Assembly (NCBI GenBank): GCA_934662525.1
Contig: CAKUKJ010000215.1
Span: forward strand, 1 to 5,049
Direction: 5' to 3'
Length of the DNA: 5,049 nucleotides
Source: an uncultured Coriobacteriales bacterium
GTDB taxonomy: Bacteria; Actinomycetota; Coriobacteriia; Coriobacteriales; UMGS124
The position numbers and the translations under genes are program-made. Shown here in pieces: positions 1 through 5,049 of the stretch; the stretch's first letter is position 1, and each line of letters opens with the position of its first letter. The notes under the pieces were generated by a model. It had not been told where the DNA came from. It was given only the letters and a program-made list of their open reading frames with translations, and did no database searches.

Positions 1-1358
1 GTCTGCACGTTCTTCCAGGCCCAATATTGCGTGGTCAGCTCGCAGTACATGGGGTTGAGCTGTGAGATGTTCTCGCCCGCGTCGTCTTGCAGGCACATGG
101 GGAACCGCGAGCCGGCGCGTGCGGCCCCCACCTGCACGGGCTGCAGGATGTCGCTGTCGAACGTGTCGACGAGCTTGTGCGTGCTCACAAAGATGCGGAC
201 GTTCTGCTTGTCGTAGCGGGCGAGGCCATGGCGCTCGTTGAGGGCGTCGAGGTTGCCTTGGGCCTCGCGGCGGAAACGCACGAGGTGGGCGTCCTTGGCG
301 GCGTCGGCCCCGGCCTGCGCCGCCAGCTCATCCGCCAGTGCGATCCAGTCGCAGACGCGGTCGTTGGCGGCAAGGTCGGCGTTGGAGGCGAGCGCCGAGT
401 AGATGCGGTCGCGCACGATGCGGAAGAGCTGCGCGCTCGCCGCGGCGCACCCGAGGGTCTGGCCGAGAAGCTCGACGCCGCCGGTCTTGTCGGCGTCACC
501 GAGGCGGTCGAGCCATTCGTTGGCCAGGATGACCCCGCATTGGTAGCGCAGGCCGCGCGCGCATTCCCGAACGACGGCGTTATCGTGCTGCGCCGCCCAG
601 GTGAGGGACGCGTCGATGCAGGCGCTGAACTGGGCGCAGTGGCGGGAGAACGTCGAGACGCTGATGGGGCTCGTGCCGGTCACGCCGGCGCCGAAGTGGT
701 ACAGCAAGGCACGCACATCGTCTGCGCTCTCGTGGCTCTGGGCAAGCGCGGCCAGCACGAAGGTCTCGTAGGAGTCCTCGGCGCGCTCAAGCCGGTTGGA
801 TGTCATGCTGGCGAAGGCGTACTTGGCCAAATCGGCGCGGTAGACGCGCTGGGTGGTGCGCCAATCCAGCGCGAAGCCCTCCGCCTCGCTGTAGATGCGT
901 TTCAGGATGGCGGTGCCTTCGAGGCGCTCGATGTGGGAGTTGGTAGAGCCCTCCATTGCCGCCGCGGCCTCGGGCGCAAGGCCGTTCTCGCCTATGACCT
1001 TCATGCCGAAATGCAGGATGTCGACGGGACTCTGCTCGAGGCGGGCGGCGAGCAGCTCCAGCGCGTCGGGGGCCAGCTCGTCGTCGCCGTCGAGGAAGAT
1101 GACGTAATCGCCGCTCGCGCGCTCGACGCCGGTCTTGCGCGCCAGATGCAGGCCGCGATTGCGCTGGTGTGTCACGCAGGTGAGGCGCCGATCCGCCTTG
1201 CATGCCTTGCCGATGAGGAAGGGCGTGGAGTCGGTGCTCGCGTCGTCCACGACGATGGCCTCGAAGTCGGCATACGTCTGCCCCGAGACGCTTGCGAGGC
1301 AGGCGGGCAGGTACTTCTCGACGTTGTAGGCGGCGATGAGAACGGAGAACTTAGGCAT
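1..1358 (-). CDS. GT2 family glycosyltransferase fused to a DUF4422 domain (partial, 3' end beyond window)
   Basis: Reading the minus strand from the ATG at 1358-1356 gives 452 codons with no stop, running off the left edge. Residues 1-200 are a GT-A fold family 2 glycosyltransferase: opening strand FSVLIAAYN (4-12), V-V-D-D-A-S (36-41), the metal/nucleotide-sugar motif F-L-D-G-D-D-E (88-94) and R-A-E-D (192-195), the usual position of the catalytic acidic pair. Residues ~205-385 look mostly helical and are unassigned. From ~387 a second domain begins, with V-R-I-F-V-S-T-H-K and later N-I-S-Q-L-N-P-M-Y-C-E-L-T-T-Q-Y-W-A-W-K-N (430-450), the hallmark of DUF4422 domains, themselves treated as glycosyltransferases. 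The protein is therefore probably a cytoplasmic two-domain transferase adding sugars to a capsule or wall polysaccharide; donor and acceptor cannot be read. AGGGG lies 9 nt before the ATG, supporting this start. Long open frames on the opposite strand here are GC-driven shadows. Confidence 0.93.
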   Translation of the reverse strand, partial: MPKFSVLIAAYNVEKYLPACLASVSGQTYADFEAIVVDDASTDSTPFLIGKACKADRRLTCVTHQRNRGLHLARKTGVERASGDYVIFLDGDDELAPDALELLAARLEQSPVDILHFGMKVIGENGLAPEAAAAMEGSTNSHIERLEGTAILKRIYSEAEGFALDWRTTQRVYRADLAKYAFASMTSNRLERAEDSYETFVLAALAQSHESADDVRALLYHFGAGVTGTSPISVSTFSRHCAQFSACIDASLTWAAQHDNAVVRECARGLRYQCGVILANEWLDRLGDADKTGGVELLGQTLGCAAASAQLFRIVRDRIYSALASNADLAANDRVCDWIALADELAAQAGADAAKDAHLVRFRREAQGNLDALNERHGLARYDKQNVRIFVSTHKLVDTFDSDILQPVQVGAARAGSRFPMCLQDDAGENISQLNPMYCELTTQYWAWKNVQ

Positions 1359-1367
1359 ACGGTGTGA

Positions 1368-1372
1368 CCCCT
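1368..1372 (-). promoter_or_regulatory. Ribosome binding site of the glycosyltransferase gene
   Basis: On the minus strand AGGGG is followed by a 9-nt spacer and then the ATG at 1358. This is the only purine-rich Shine-Dalgarno-like stretch close to that start, so it supports the chosen N-terminus, which also coincides with the conserved first beta strand of GT2 enzymes. Confidence 0.6.
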
Positions 1373-1400
1373 GACAATGTGTGCGAAGGACGAAAGGCGC

Positions 1401-1413
1401 AGCCTCGCAGGCT
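1401..1413. repeat. Small inverted repeat (hairpin) in the divergent intergenic region
   Basis: AGCCT-CGC-AGGCT is a perfect 5-bp inverted repeat with a 3-nt loop. It would lie in the 5' leader of the glycosyltransferase transcript if that transcript starts near 1430. It is not followed by a T-run on either strand, so it is not a terminator. It could be an operator half-site pair, an RNA hairpin or chance in GC-rich DNA. Confidence 0.3.
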
Positions 1414-1431
1414 CGGCTTTGGGTATGGCAA

Positions 1432-1444
1432 CCTATATTATAGG
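1432..1444. promoter_or_regulatory. Symmetric A/T element, candidate bidirectional -10 region
   Basis: CCTATATTATAGG is a 13-bp palindrome with a single central base, an A/T island in otherwise GC-rich DNA. On the minus strand it contains a perfect TATAAT (1442-1437), which would start the glycosyltransferase message near 1430 with a leader of about 70 nt. On the plus strand it offers TATATT (1434-1439) or TATTAT (1436-1441), each one mismatch from consensus, giving a leader of about 55 nt for the acyltransferase. No good -35 hexamer is present at 16-18 nt on either side, so activator dependence or a false call is possible. The symmetry could also be a repressor operator. Confidence 0.45.
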
Positions 1445-1488
1445 GGCACGCGTCTGCTAAGTTCTTGCTGGAATTGTGTCCTACACCC

Positions 1489-1494
1489 AAGGAG
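1489..1494 (+). promoter_or_regulatory. Ribosome binding site fixing the GTG start of the acyltransferase
   Basis: AAGGAG is a near-perfect Shine-Dalgarno sequence, 7 nt before the GTG at 1502. It decides the start: the frame stays open back to an ATG at 1364, but those 46 extra codons encode a Cys/Arg/Gly-rich stretch unlike the family, would run across the candidate promoter, and lack a comparable ribosome binding site. Confidence 0.8.
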
Positions 1495-1501
1495 TTGCCT
1501 T

Positions 1502-2605
1502 GTGAGCAAGTTTTCAATCAGTGCGCCTTCCTATGGGGATGGGGCGCGAATTCTCGCACCCGCCGGTCGTATCTTTTACTACGACGTCCTTCGCGCCCTT
1601 GCGGTTATGGCCGTGGTCGTGCTCCATGTGGCTGCGCTCGAATGGGGGACATCCGACCCATCCAGTTCGACTTGGCAGGCTTACAACGTCTACGACAGCC
1701 TCGTGCGCTGGTGCGTGTCCGTGTTCGTGATGCTGTCGGGCGCGCTCATGCTCGACCCCGCCCGACCGGTCTCGTTTGAGAGGCTGTTGCACAAGAACGT
1801 GGCGCGCCTCGCGCTGGCGTTTGCTGTGTGGTCGGCTGTCTATCTCGTGTGGGACGTTGCCTGCGGCGCGGTCGAGCCTACCCCCAAAGGGCTTTTGCAT
1901 GCCTTTGTGACGGGCCACTATCACCTGTGGTACCTGCAGATGCAGGTGTTCCTCTACCTCATAGTGCCCTTGCTGCGACCCGTTGCGCGCGAGCGCTGCC
2001 TCATGGAGCTCATGGTGGGCCTTGCGGTGCTCTTCTGCTTCGTGCCCAACCTCGCGTTCATGTCCCAGGCTGTGGCTGATGTCTTTAGCCCTGCATACGA
2101 CAACATGAGCACCTCGTTTGTCTGCGGCTATGTGGGGTATTTCATGCTCGGCCGTTATCTGGCCACGGTCGAGATCCCCAAGCGAGCGCGTTTGGCGCTG
2201 TATGTGGCCGCTTTGGCCGCCCTGGCCTTCACGGCGGCGGGTACCTCGTGGCTCTCTGTCGACGCGGGCTTTGGTCGTGCTGACCTCTACGGCAACCTCA
2301 TGCCCAACACGCTTTTGGTGAGCGCTGCCCTGTTTGTGGCCGTTCGCTATGGCCTGGGTGACGAGCGTGGGGGACGTTTTGCGCTGACTTTGCCGGGCCG
2401 TGTGCTGGGTAAATTCTCCTCGGCAAGTTTTGGCATCTACCTGGTGCATCTCCTTGTGCTTGAGGGCTTGCAGGCTCTGGGCGTCTCGCCGGATTTTTTG
2501 GGCGCGGCGCTCGGCGTGCCCCTGTTGTCGCTTGCCGTTTTGCTGATATCATCCGTTCTTGTTTTGCTCCTGGGCAAGGCCGCCCCGTTGCGGCGGGTAC
2601 TGTAG
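1502..2605 (+). CDS. Acyltransferase 3 family integral membrane protein (WecH/OafA-like O-acyltransferase)
   Basis: The 367-aa product (GTG start) is a polytopic membrane protein with about ten hydrophobic segments. Family landmarks are F-Y-Y-D-V-L-R-A-L-A in the first helix with the conserved Arg31 and His42 (V-V-V-L-H-V), V-F-V-M-L-S-G-A (75-81 region), G-H-Y-H-L-W-Y-L (138-145) and the C-terminal S-F-G-I-Y-L-V-H (309-316). Members move acetyl or other short acyl groups across the membrane onto exported sugars; WecH of E. coli O-acetylates enterobacterial common antigen. The length is normal for the single-domain form, with no fused SGNH domain. It sits divergently from a glycosyltransferase and 52 nt ahead of a secreted hydrolase, which fits modification of an envelope glycan. 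The actual acceptor (capsule, teichoic-type polymer, glycolipid or peptidoglycan) and acyl group cannot be determined here. No terminator separates it from the next gene. Confidence 0.9.
   Translation: MSKFSISAPSYGDGARILAPAGRIFYYDVLRALAVMAVVVLHVAALEWGTSDPSSSTWQAYNVYDSLVRWCVSVFVMLSGALMLDPARPVSFERLLHKNVARLALAFAVWSAVYLVWDVACGAVEPTPKGLLHAFVTGHYHLWYLQMQVFLYLIVPLLRPVARERCLMELMVGLAVLFCFVPNLAFMSQAVADVFSPAYDNMSTSFVCGYVGYFMLGRYLATVEIPKRARLALYVAALAALAFTAAGTSWLSVDAGFGRADLYGNLMPNTLLVSAALFVAVRYGLGDERGGRFALTLPGRVLGKFSSASFGIYLVHLLVLEGLQALGVSPDFLGAALGVPLLSLAVLLISSVLVLLLGKAAPLRRVL
2525..2552 (+). promoter_or_regulatory. Candidate extended -10 promoter for the hydrolase gene, inside the acyltransferase 3' end
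   Basis: TTGTCG (2525-2530) is separated by 16 nt from TATCAT (2547-2552), which is preceded by TG-A, an extended -10 arrangement. The -10 has 5 of 6 and the -35 has 4 of 6 consensus bases. Transcription would begin near 2559, about 100 nt before the hydrolase start. The region is coding sequence for hydrophobic residues, so the A/T richness may be incidental. Confidence 0.35.
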
Positions 2606-2640
2606 CCAAGCCGTCGTTCCCATCTGTCGCCCGTTTTCAA

Positions 2641-2648
2641 AGGGAAGG
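2641..2648 (+). promoter_or_regulatory. Ribosome binding site of the secreted hydrolase gene
   Basis: AGGGAAGG lies 9 nt upstream of the ATG at 2658. It selects this start over the in-frame upstream ATG at 2559, which overlaps the acyltransferase gene and would put 33 Cys/Arg/Pro-rich residues before the signal peptide, and over the ATG two codons downstream (2664), where the spacing would be 15 nt. Confidence 0.65.
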
Positions 2649-2657
2649 TTTTGTACC

Positions 2658-2744
2658 ATGCAGATGCGTTCCATAAGCCTTGCGCGATTCGCTGCTGTCG
2701 CCGGAATGGTCGGCATCCTGAGCGTTCCCGCCGCGGCGCTTGCC
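2658..2744 (+). other. Signal peptide of the secreted hydrolase
   Basis: Residues 1-29 show a short basic N-region (R4, R10), a hydrophobic core from F11 to L28 and an A-x-A type cleavage site, P-A-A-A-L-A before A-A-G. There is no lipobox Cys, so signal peptidase I processing is expected. Cleavage after residue 31 is an alternative. Confidence 0.85.
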
Positions 2745-5021
2745 GCTGCGGGCACAGACTCCGGCGAGGGCGTCGCACCCGCTGCACGGCAGGAGGCGCT
2801 CGGGCAGGCCGACGGCGGTGCCTCTCGGGTCTCGTCCGATTCCGAGGCGACCGGTGACGACGAAGGGGAGGCATCTGGCGAGTCGTCCTATGGGTCTTCC
2901 GAAGACGTCCCTGCCGCCGAAGGCGGCACCGACGCGTCTGACGAGGCCCCCTCGGACTCCGCCGACACGGCACACGTCGATATCGCCGCCGCCGATGGTG
3001 AGGCGGGCCTTGCGGAATCCTCGTCCGTCTCTTCGCAGCCCGAGCAAGTCGCAGATCTTGCCGCGTCCGGTTTGCAGACGGCTTCCGCCCCCGCCGAGCC
3101 TTGCGGCATCAACGTCTCCGCCTCGGTTGCGCGGGTAGGTGTGCCCGTCACCGTCTCGGCTGCCTTCGGGGAGGGCGACGCCCAAGGGTGCACATACAAC
3201 TACGTTTGGGCCAAGGCCGACTGGTCCGAGTGGGGCTCCACCGTGCGCGACCAGGGCGGCTATACCGCAGATGCCTCCTGGGAGTTCTGCCCCACGCAGA
3301 CCGGCTCCTATATCCTTGCGGTCGACGTGGTTCGCGACGGCAAGGTACAGACGTTCTCGACCACAATCGAGGTCAAGTCCGCTTGGAACGCGACCGGGCT
3401 TGTCGTGAAGGCTTCCAGCCCCAGCGCCGGCTCACCTTTCGAGGTCGCCGTCGCCTTTGGGGACGGTAGCGTCACCGAGGGGCTTTCCTACAACTACGTC
3501 TGGATGAAGAACAATTGGGCTAGCTGGGGTTCCACGAAAAAAGACGGCCTTGAGGTGCACGACTCAAGCCGCAGCTACACCCTTCAGTCGCCAGGTACCT
3601 ACACCCTGTACGTCGATGTCACCGATGCGGCTGGCAAAAGCGTCACGCTGTCTTGCGACGTGAAAGTCGGTGTTGCCGGATACGGTCTCAACGTCTCCCT
3701 CGAAGACGGCGCGGCTGTCATGACGCCTGCCGTTCCCGCGGGCGCCGAGGGCCTCAAGTTCAACTACGTCTGGCAGCTGAACGGCTCGTGGGCCGACGGC
3801 GACTGGGGCAGCACGGTGCTTCAAACCGGCGACCCTACCGCCGACACGACATGGAGCGTCCCGTTGACTCGCTCCGGCACCTACACGCTGTACCTCGACG
3901 TGATTGGCCCCGACGGCCTCATCACCACGGTGAGCCGCACGGTCAACTCCGATGGCTCTGCCACGTTTTCCGACATATCGGCGTCTTCCGAGTCCGGCTC
4001 CTTCACGGTGGGGTCGCAGATAGACGTCTCGCTGAGTGCCTCCAACGCCGAGCCGGGGCGCTACAAGTACAACGTGGTGTGGGCTCGCGAGGACTGGTCG
4101 GCCTGGGCGTCCACGATTACCGAGACGGGCACATACTCCACAACGGCGGAGCTGAAGTTCGTCCCGACCAAGCCTGGCAAATACCTCCTGTATGTCGACG
4201 TCGTCGATACCAAGACCGGCGAGACCAAGACCTTGTCGAGCTCCGTCGACGTCTCTCTTGGTTGGTCGGTGACGGGGCTGGACGTTTCGTATGCAGGCGT
4301 CTTGACGCCCACGAGCACGGTTGTGCTCAAGCCACAGGTGCAGGGCGACGCCACAGGGCTTACGTACAACTACGTGTGGCAGGGCAACGGCTGGTCGAAC
4401 TGGAACTCCACGGTGCGCCAGACGGGTTCCTCCTCCACGTCTGCGATGGGGTCGGTCGCCTTGAACGGCGCGGCGGGGTTCTATGGGTTCTATGTCGACG
4501 TGACCGACGAGTTCGGCAACACCGTCACATACGGGCCCCAAACCTTGTATGCCAGCTATAAGACCACTCCCGTCGAGCGCATCTACGAGGTGGCTTCCAC
4601 ACAGTTTGGAGGCTTTAGCCCAGAGCCTTTTGAAAGTGCGGTTCTGGCGATGGGCGCGCCTCTCTGCTATGGGGAGACGGGGTATTTCTGCGGTGCCTTC
4701 GTGTGGTGGAGCATGACGCAGGCAGGCTATGGCGACAAGTACTGCGACGGCAACGTCATCGTCGAGCCGAGGCTGGCATTGCGCTACTACGAGGCTCGCG
4801 GGCTTTACGATCCCGACATACGAAATGTGCGCGCCGGTGACATTGTCCTCATGCGGTTTACGAGAAACACCGATGAGTACCCGGCGGATCATATCGCGTA
4901 CTGTCTGTGGGCTGACTCCGATGGCTATATGGTCATGGAAGCGAACAATGGCCCCTGCGGCGCACGCTATTATCGCTATGACCATTATGCCAGTGCCGGG
5001 TTTGCGCGCGTCTTGTATTAG
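2658..5021 (+). CDS. Secreted five-repeat protein with C-terminal CHAP/NlpC-P60-like cysteine hydrolase domain
   Basis: The 787-aa product starts with a Sec signal peptide (basic R4/R10, hydrophobic 11-28, likely cut after A-L-A at 29). An acidic spacer (30-148) follows, then five divergent repeats (about 149-632) and a catalytic domain (about 638-787). In the last domain Y-F-C-G-A-F-V-W-W (676-684) supplies the nucleophile Cys678, A-D-H-I-A-Y (743-748) supplies His745, and M-E-A-N (760-763) carries the probable third polar residue; V-R-A-G-D-I-V-L (724-731) is the usual strand before the His. CHAP and NlpC/P60 enzymes cut peptidoglycan as amidases or endopeptidases; which bond is cut here is not visible. 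There is no LPXTG motif or C-terminal membrane anchor, so attachment, if any, would rely on the repeats. It follows the acyltransferase gene by 52 nt. A wall-remodelling role is likely; a lytic effector against other bacteria or a non-catalytic surface role remain possible. Confidence 0.88.
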   Translation: MQMRSISLARFAAVAGMVGILSVPAAALAAAGTDSGEGVAPAARQEALGQADGGASRVSSDSEATGDDEGEASGESSYGSSEDVPAAEGGTDASDEAPSDSADTAHVDIAAADGEAGLAESSSVSSQPEQVADLAASGLQTASAPAEPCGINVSASVARVGVPVTVSAAFGEGDAQGCTYNYVWAKADWSEWGSTVRDQGGYTADASWEFCPTQTGSYILAVDVVRDGKVQTFSTTIEVKSAWNATGLVVKASSPSAGSPFEVAVAFGDGSVTEGLSYNYVWMKNNWASWGSTKKDGLEVHDSSRSYTLQSPGTYTLYVDVTDAAGKSVTLSCDVKVGVAGYGLNVSLEDGAAVMTPAVPAGAEGLKFNYVWQLNGSWADGDWGSTVLQTGDPTADTTWSVPLTRSGTYTLYLDVIGPDGLITTVSRTVNSDGSATFSDISASSESGSFTVGSQIDVSLSASNAEPGRYKYNVVWAREDWSAWASTITETGTYSTTAELKFVPTKPGKYLLYVDVVDTKTGETKTLSSSVDVSLGWSVTGLDVSYAGVLTPTSTVVLKPQVQGDATGLTYNYVWQGNGWSNWNSTVRQTGSSSTSAMGSVALNGAAGFYGFYVDVTDEFGNTVTYGPQTLYASYKTTPVERIYEVASTQFGGFSPEPFESAVLAMGAPLCYGETGYFCGAFVWWSMTQAGYGDKYCDGNVIVEPRLALRYYEARGLYDPDIRNVRAGDIVLMRFTRNTDEYPADHIAYCLWADSDGYMVMEANNGPCGARYYRYDHYASAGFARVLY
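2745..3101 (+). other. Acidic low-complexity spacer of the secreted hydrolase
   Basis: Residues 30-148 are rich in Ala, Ser, Gly, Asp and Glu. By count there are 26 acidic residues against two Arg and no Lys, and predicted secondary structure is minimal. It resembles the flexible, wall-spanning or solvent-exposed linkers of surface proteins and may be glycosylated through its many Ser residues; neither role is demonstrated. Confidence 0.8.
3102..4553 (+). repeat. Five tandem ~90-100-residue beta-rich repeats (N-Y-V-W / W..W.S-T / G-T-Y-x-L-Y-V-D-V)
   Basis: The modules lie at about residues 149-240, 243-338, 342-430, 436-534 and 536-632. Each has an N-Y-V-W core (at 181, 279, 369, 472 as N-V-V-W, and 571), then W-x-x-W-x-S-T (189, 287, 378 with two extra residues, 480, 579), and a closing strand G-T-Y-x-L-Y-V-D-V (216, 313, 407, 507, 607) followed by a D-x-x-G turn. 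Core spacing is 98, 90, 103 and 99 residues. The alternating pattern suggests Ig-like or triple-tyrosine-type beta sandwiches. The copies differ widely outside the signature, so the array is old rather than a recent duplication. Binding to glycan through the exposed Trp pairs is an inference. Confidence 0.85.
4569..5018 (+). other. CHAP/NlpC-P60-like catalytic domain
   Basis: Residues 638-787 contain the Cys678...His745...Glu761/Asn763 order and spacing expected of papain-like peptidoglycan hydrolases of the CHAP group, with helix F-V-W-W-S-M-T-Q-A-G-Y behind the Cys and the strand pair G-D-I-V-L-M / H-I-A-Y-C-L. About 150 residues is normal for the domain. Four further Cys residues (670, 696, 749, 767) are unusual for an exported enzyme and could form disulfides. 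Confidence 0.85.
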
Positions 5022-5049
5022 CGGTTACTAACGCAGCGTTTCGCGGAGC
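5022..5049. other. Unassigned end of window downstream of the hydrolase gene
   Basis: These 28 bases follow the TAG stop. They include a very short inverted repeat, AACGC-A-GCGTT (5030-5040), but its one-base centre leaves little room for a loop and no T-run follows within the window. No gene start is visible. Confidence 0.4.

Noticed and set aside
87..1367. A 426-codon plus-strand open frame opposite the glycosyltransferase
   Set aside because: It is antisense to a gene with clear GT2 and DUF4422 motifs; its product is low-complexity Ala/Gly/Val/Arg-rich with no recognisable motif, as expected from the complementary strand of GC-rich coding DNA.
1364..1501. N-terminal extension of the acyltransferase from an upstream ATG
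   Set aside because: The 46 residues do not resemble the family, span the candidate promoter, and the strong AAGGAG site points to the GTG at 1502.
1514..2449. A 311-codon minus-strand open frame inside the acyltransferase gene
   Set aside because: The His/Arg/Glu-rich translation mirrors hydrophobic codons of the membrane protein on the other strand and contains no family motif.
2582..2598. GC-rich inverted repeat (CCGCC...GGCGG) as a terminator after the acyltransferase
   Set aside because: It overlaps the final codons of the gene and is followed by GTACTGTAG rather than a T-run, so an intrinsic terminator is not supported.
3102..4553. Recent nucleotide-level tandem duplication or recombination hot spot in the repeat array
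   Set aside because: Only short stretches such as the AACTACGTNTGG core recur at DNA level; the rest of the modules differ substantially, so it is an ancient protein repeat.
3564..4985. A 473-codon minus-strand open frame inside the hydrolase gene
   Set aside because: It lies fully antisense to the repeat and catalytic domains, whose motifs are conserved in the plus frame, and has an Arg/His/Gly/Val-rich composition typical of a shadow frame.
5030..5040. AACGC-A-GCGTT as part of a terminator after the hydrolase gene
   Set aside because: The inverted repeat has a one-base centre and no T-run follows before the window ends.

Overview
The window is high-GC DNA with strong G/C bias at third codon positions. 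The protein content suggests a Gram-positive, probably a host-associated Coriobacteriia-type actinobacterium (Collinsella/Olsenella/Atopobiaceae-like). The pointers are a GT2 glycosyltransferase fused to a DUF4422 domain and a secreted repeat protein ending in a CHAP-type hydrolase. This placement is inferred from gene style only and is not proven by any marker gene.

Layout: three genes fill almost all of the window. On the minus strand, from 1358 to beyond the left edge, is a family 2 glycosyltransferase whose C-terminus begins a second, DUF4422-type domain; its 3' end lies outside the window. A 143-nt divergent intergenic region (1359-1501) follows, with ribosome binding sites at both ends, a small hairpin and a symmetric A/T-rich element that could serve as a -10 box on both strands. 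On the plus strand, 1502-2605 encodes an integral membrane acyltransferase 3 family protein (WecH/OafA-like, 367 aa). After a 52-nt gap, 2658-5021 encodes a 787-aa secreted protein. It has a signal peptide, a long acidic Ser/Ala/Gly/Asp/Glu-rich spacer, five divergent ~90-100-residue repeats with an N-Y-V-W...W..W.S-T signature, and a C-terminal CHAP/NlpC-P60-like cysteine hydrolase domain. The last 28 bases hold no recognisable feature.

How they may work together: sugar transfer, O-acylation of an envelope glycan and peptidoglycan cleavage at the surface all point to cell-envelope polysaccharide or wall metabolism. The acyltransferase and hydrolase genes are co-oriented and closely spaced, so co-transcription is possible, but a candidate extended -10 promoter inside the end of the acyltransferase gene could drive the hydrolase separately. 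No RNA genes, insertion sequences, CRISPR arrays or convincing terminators were seen. The most unusual item is the five-repeat hydrolase; its repeat could not be confidently assigned to a named domain by eye.
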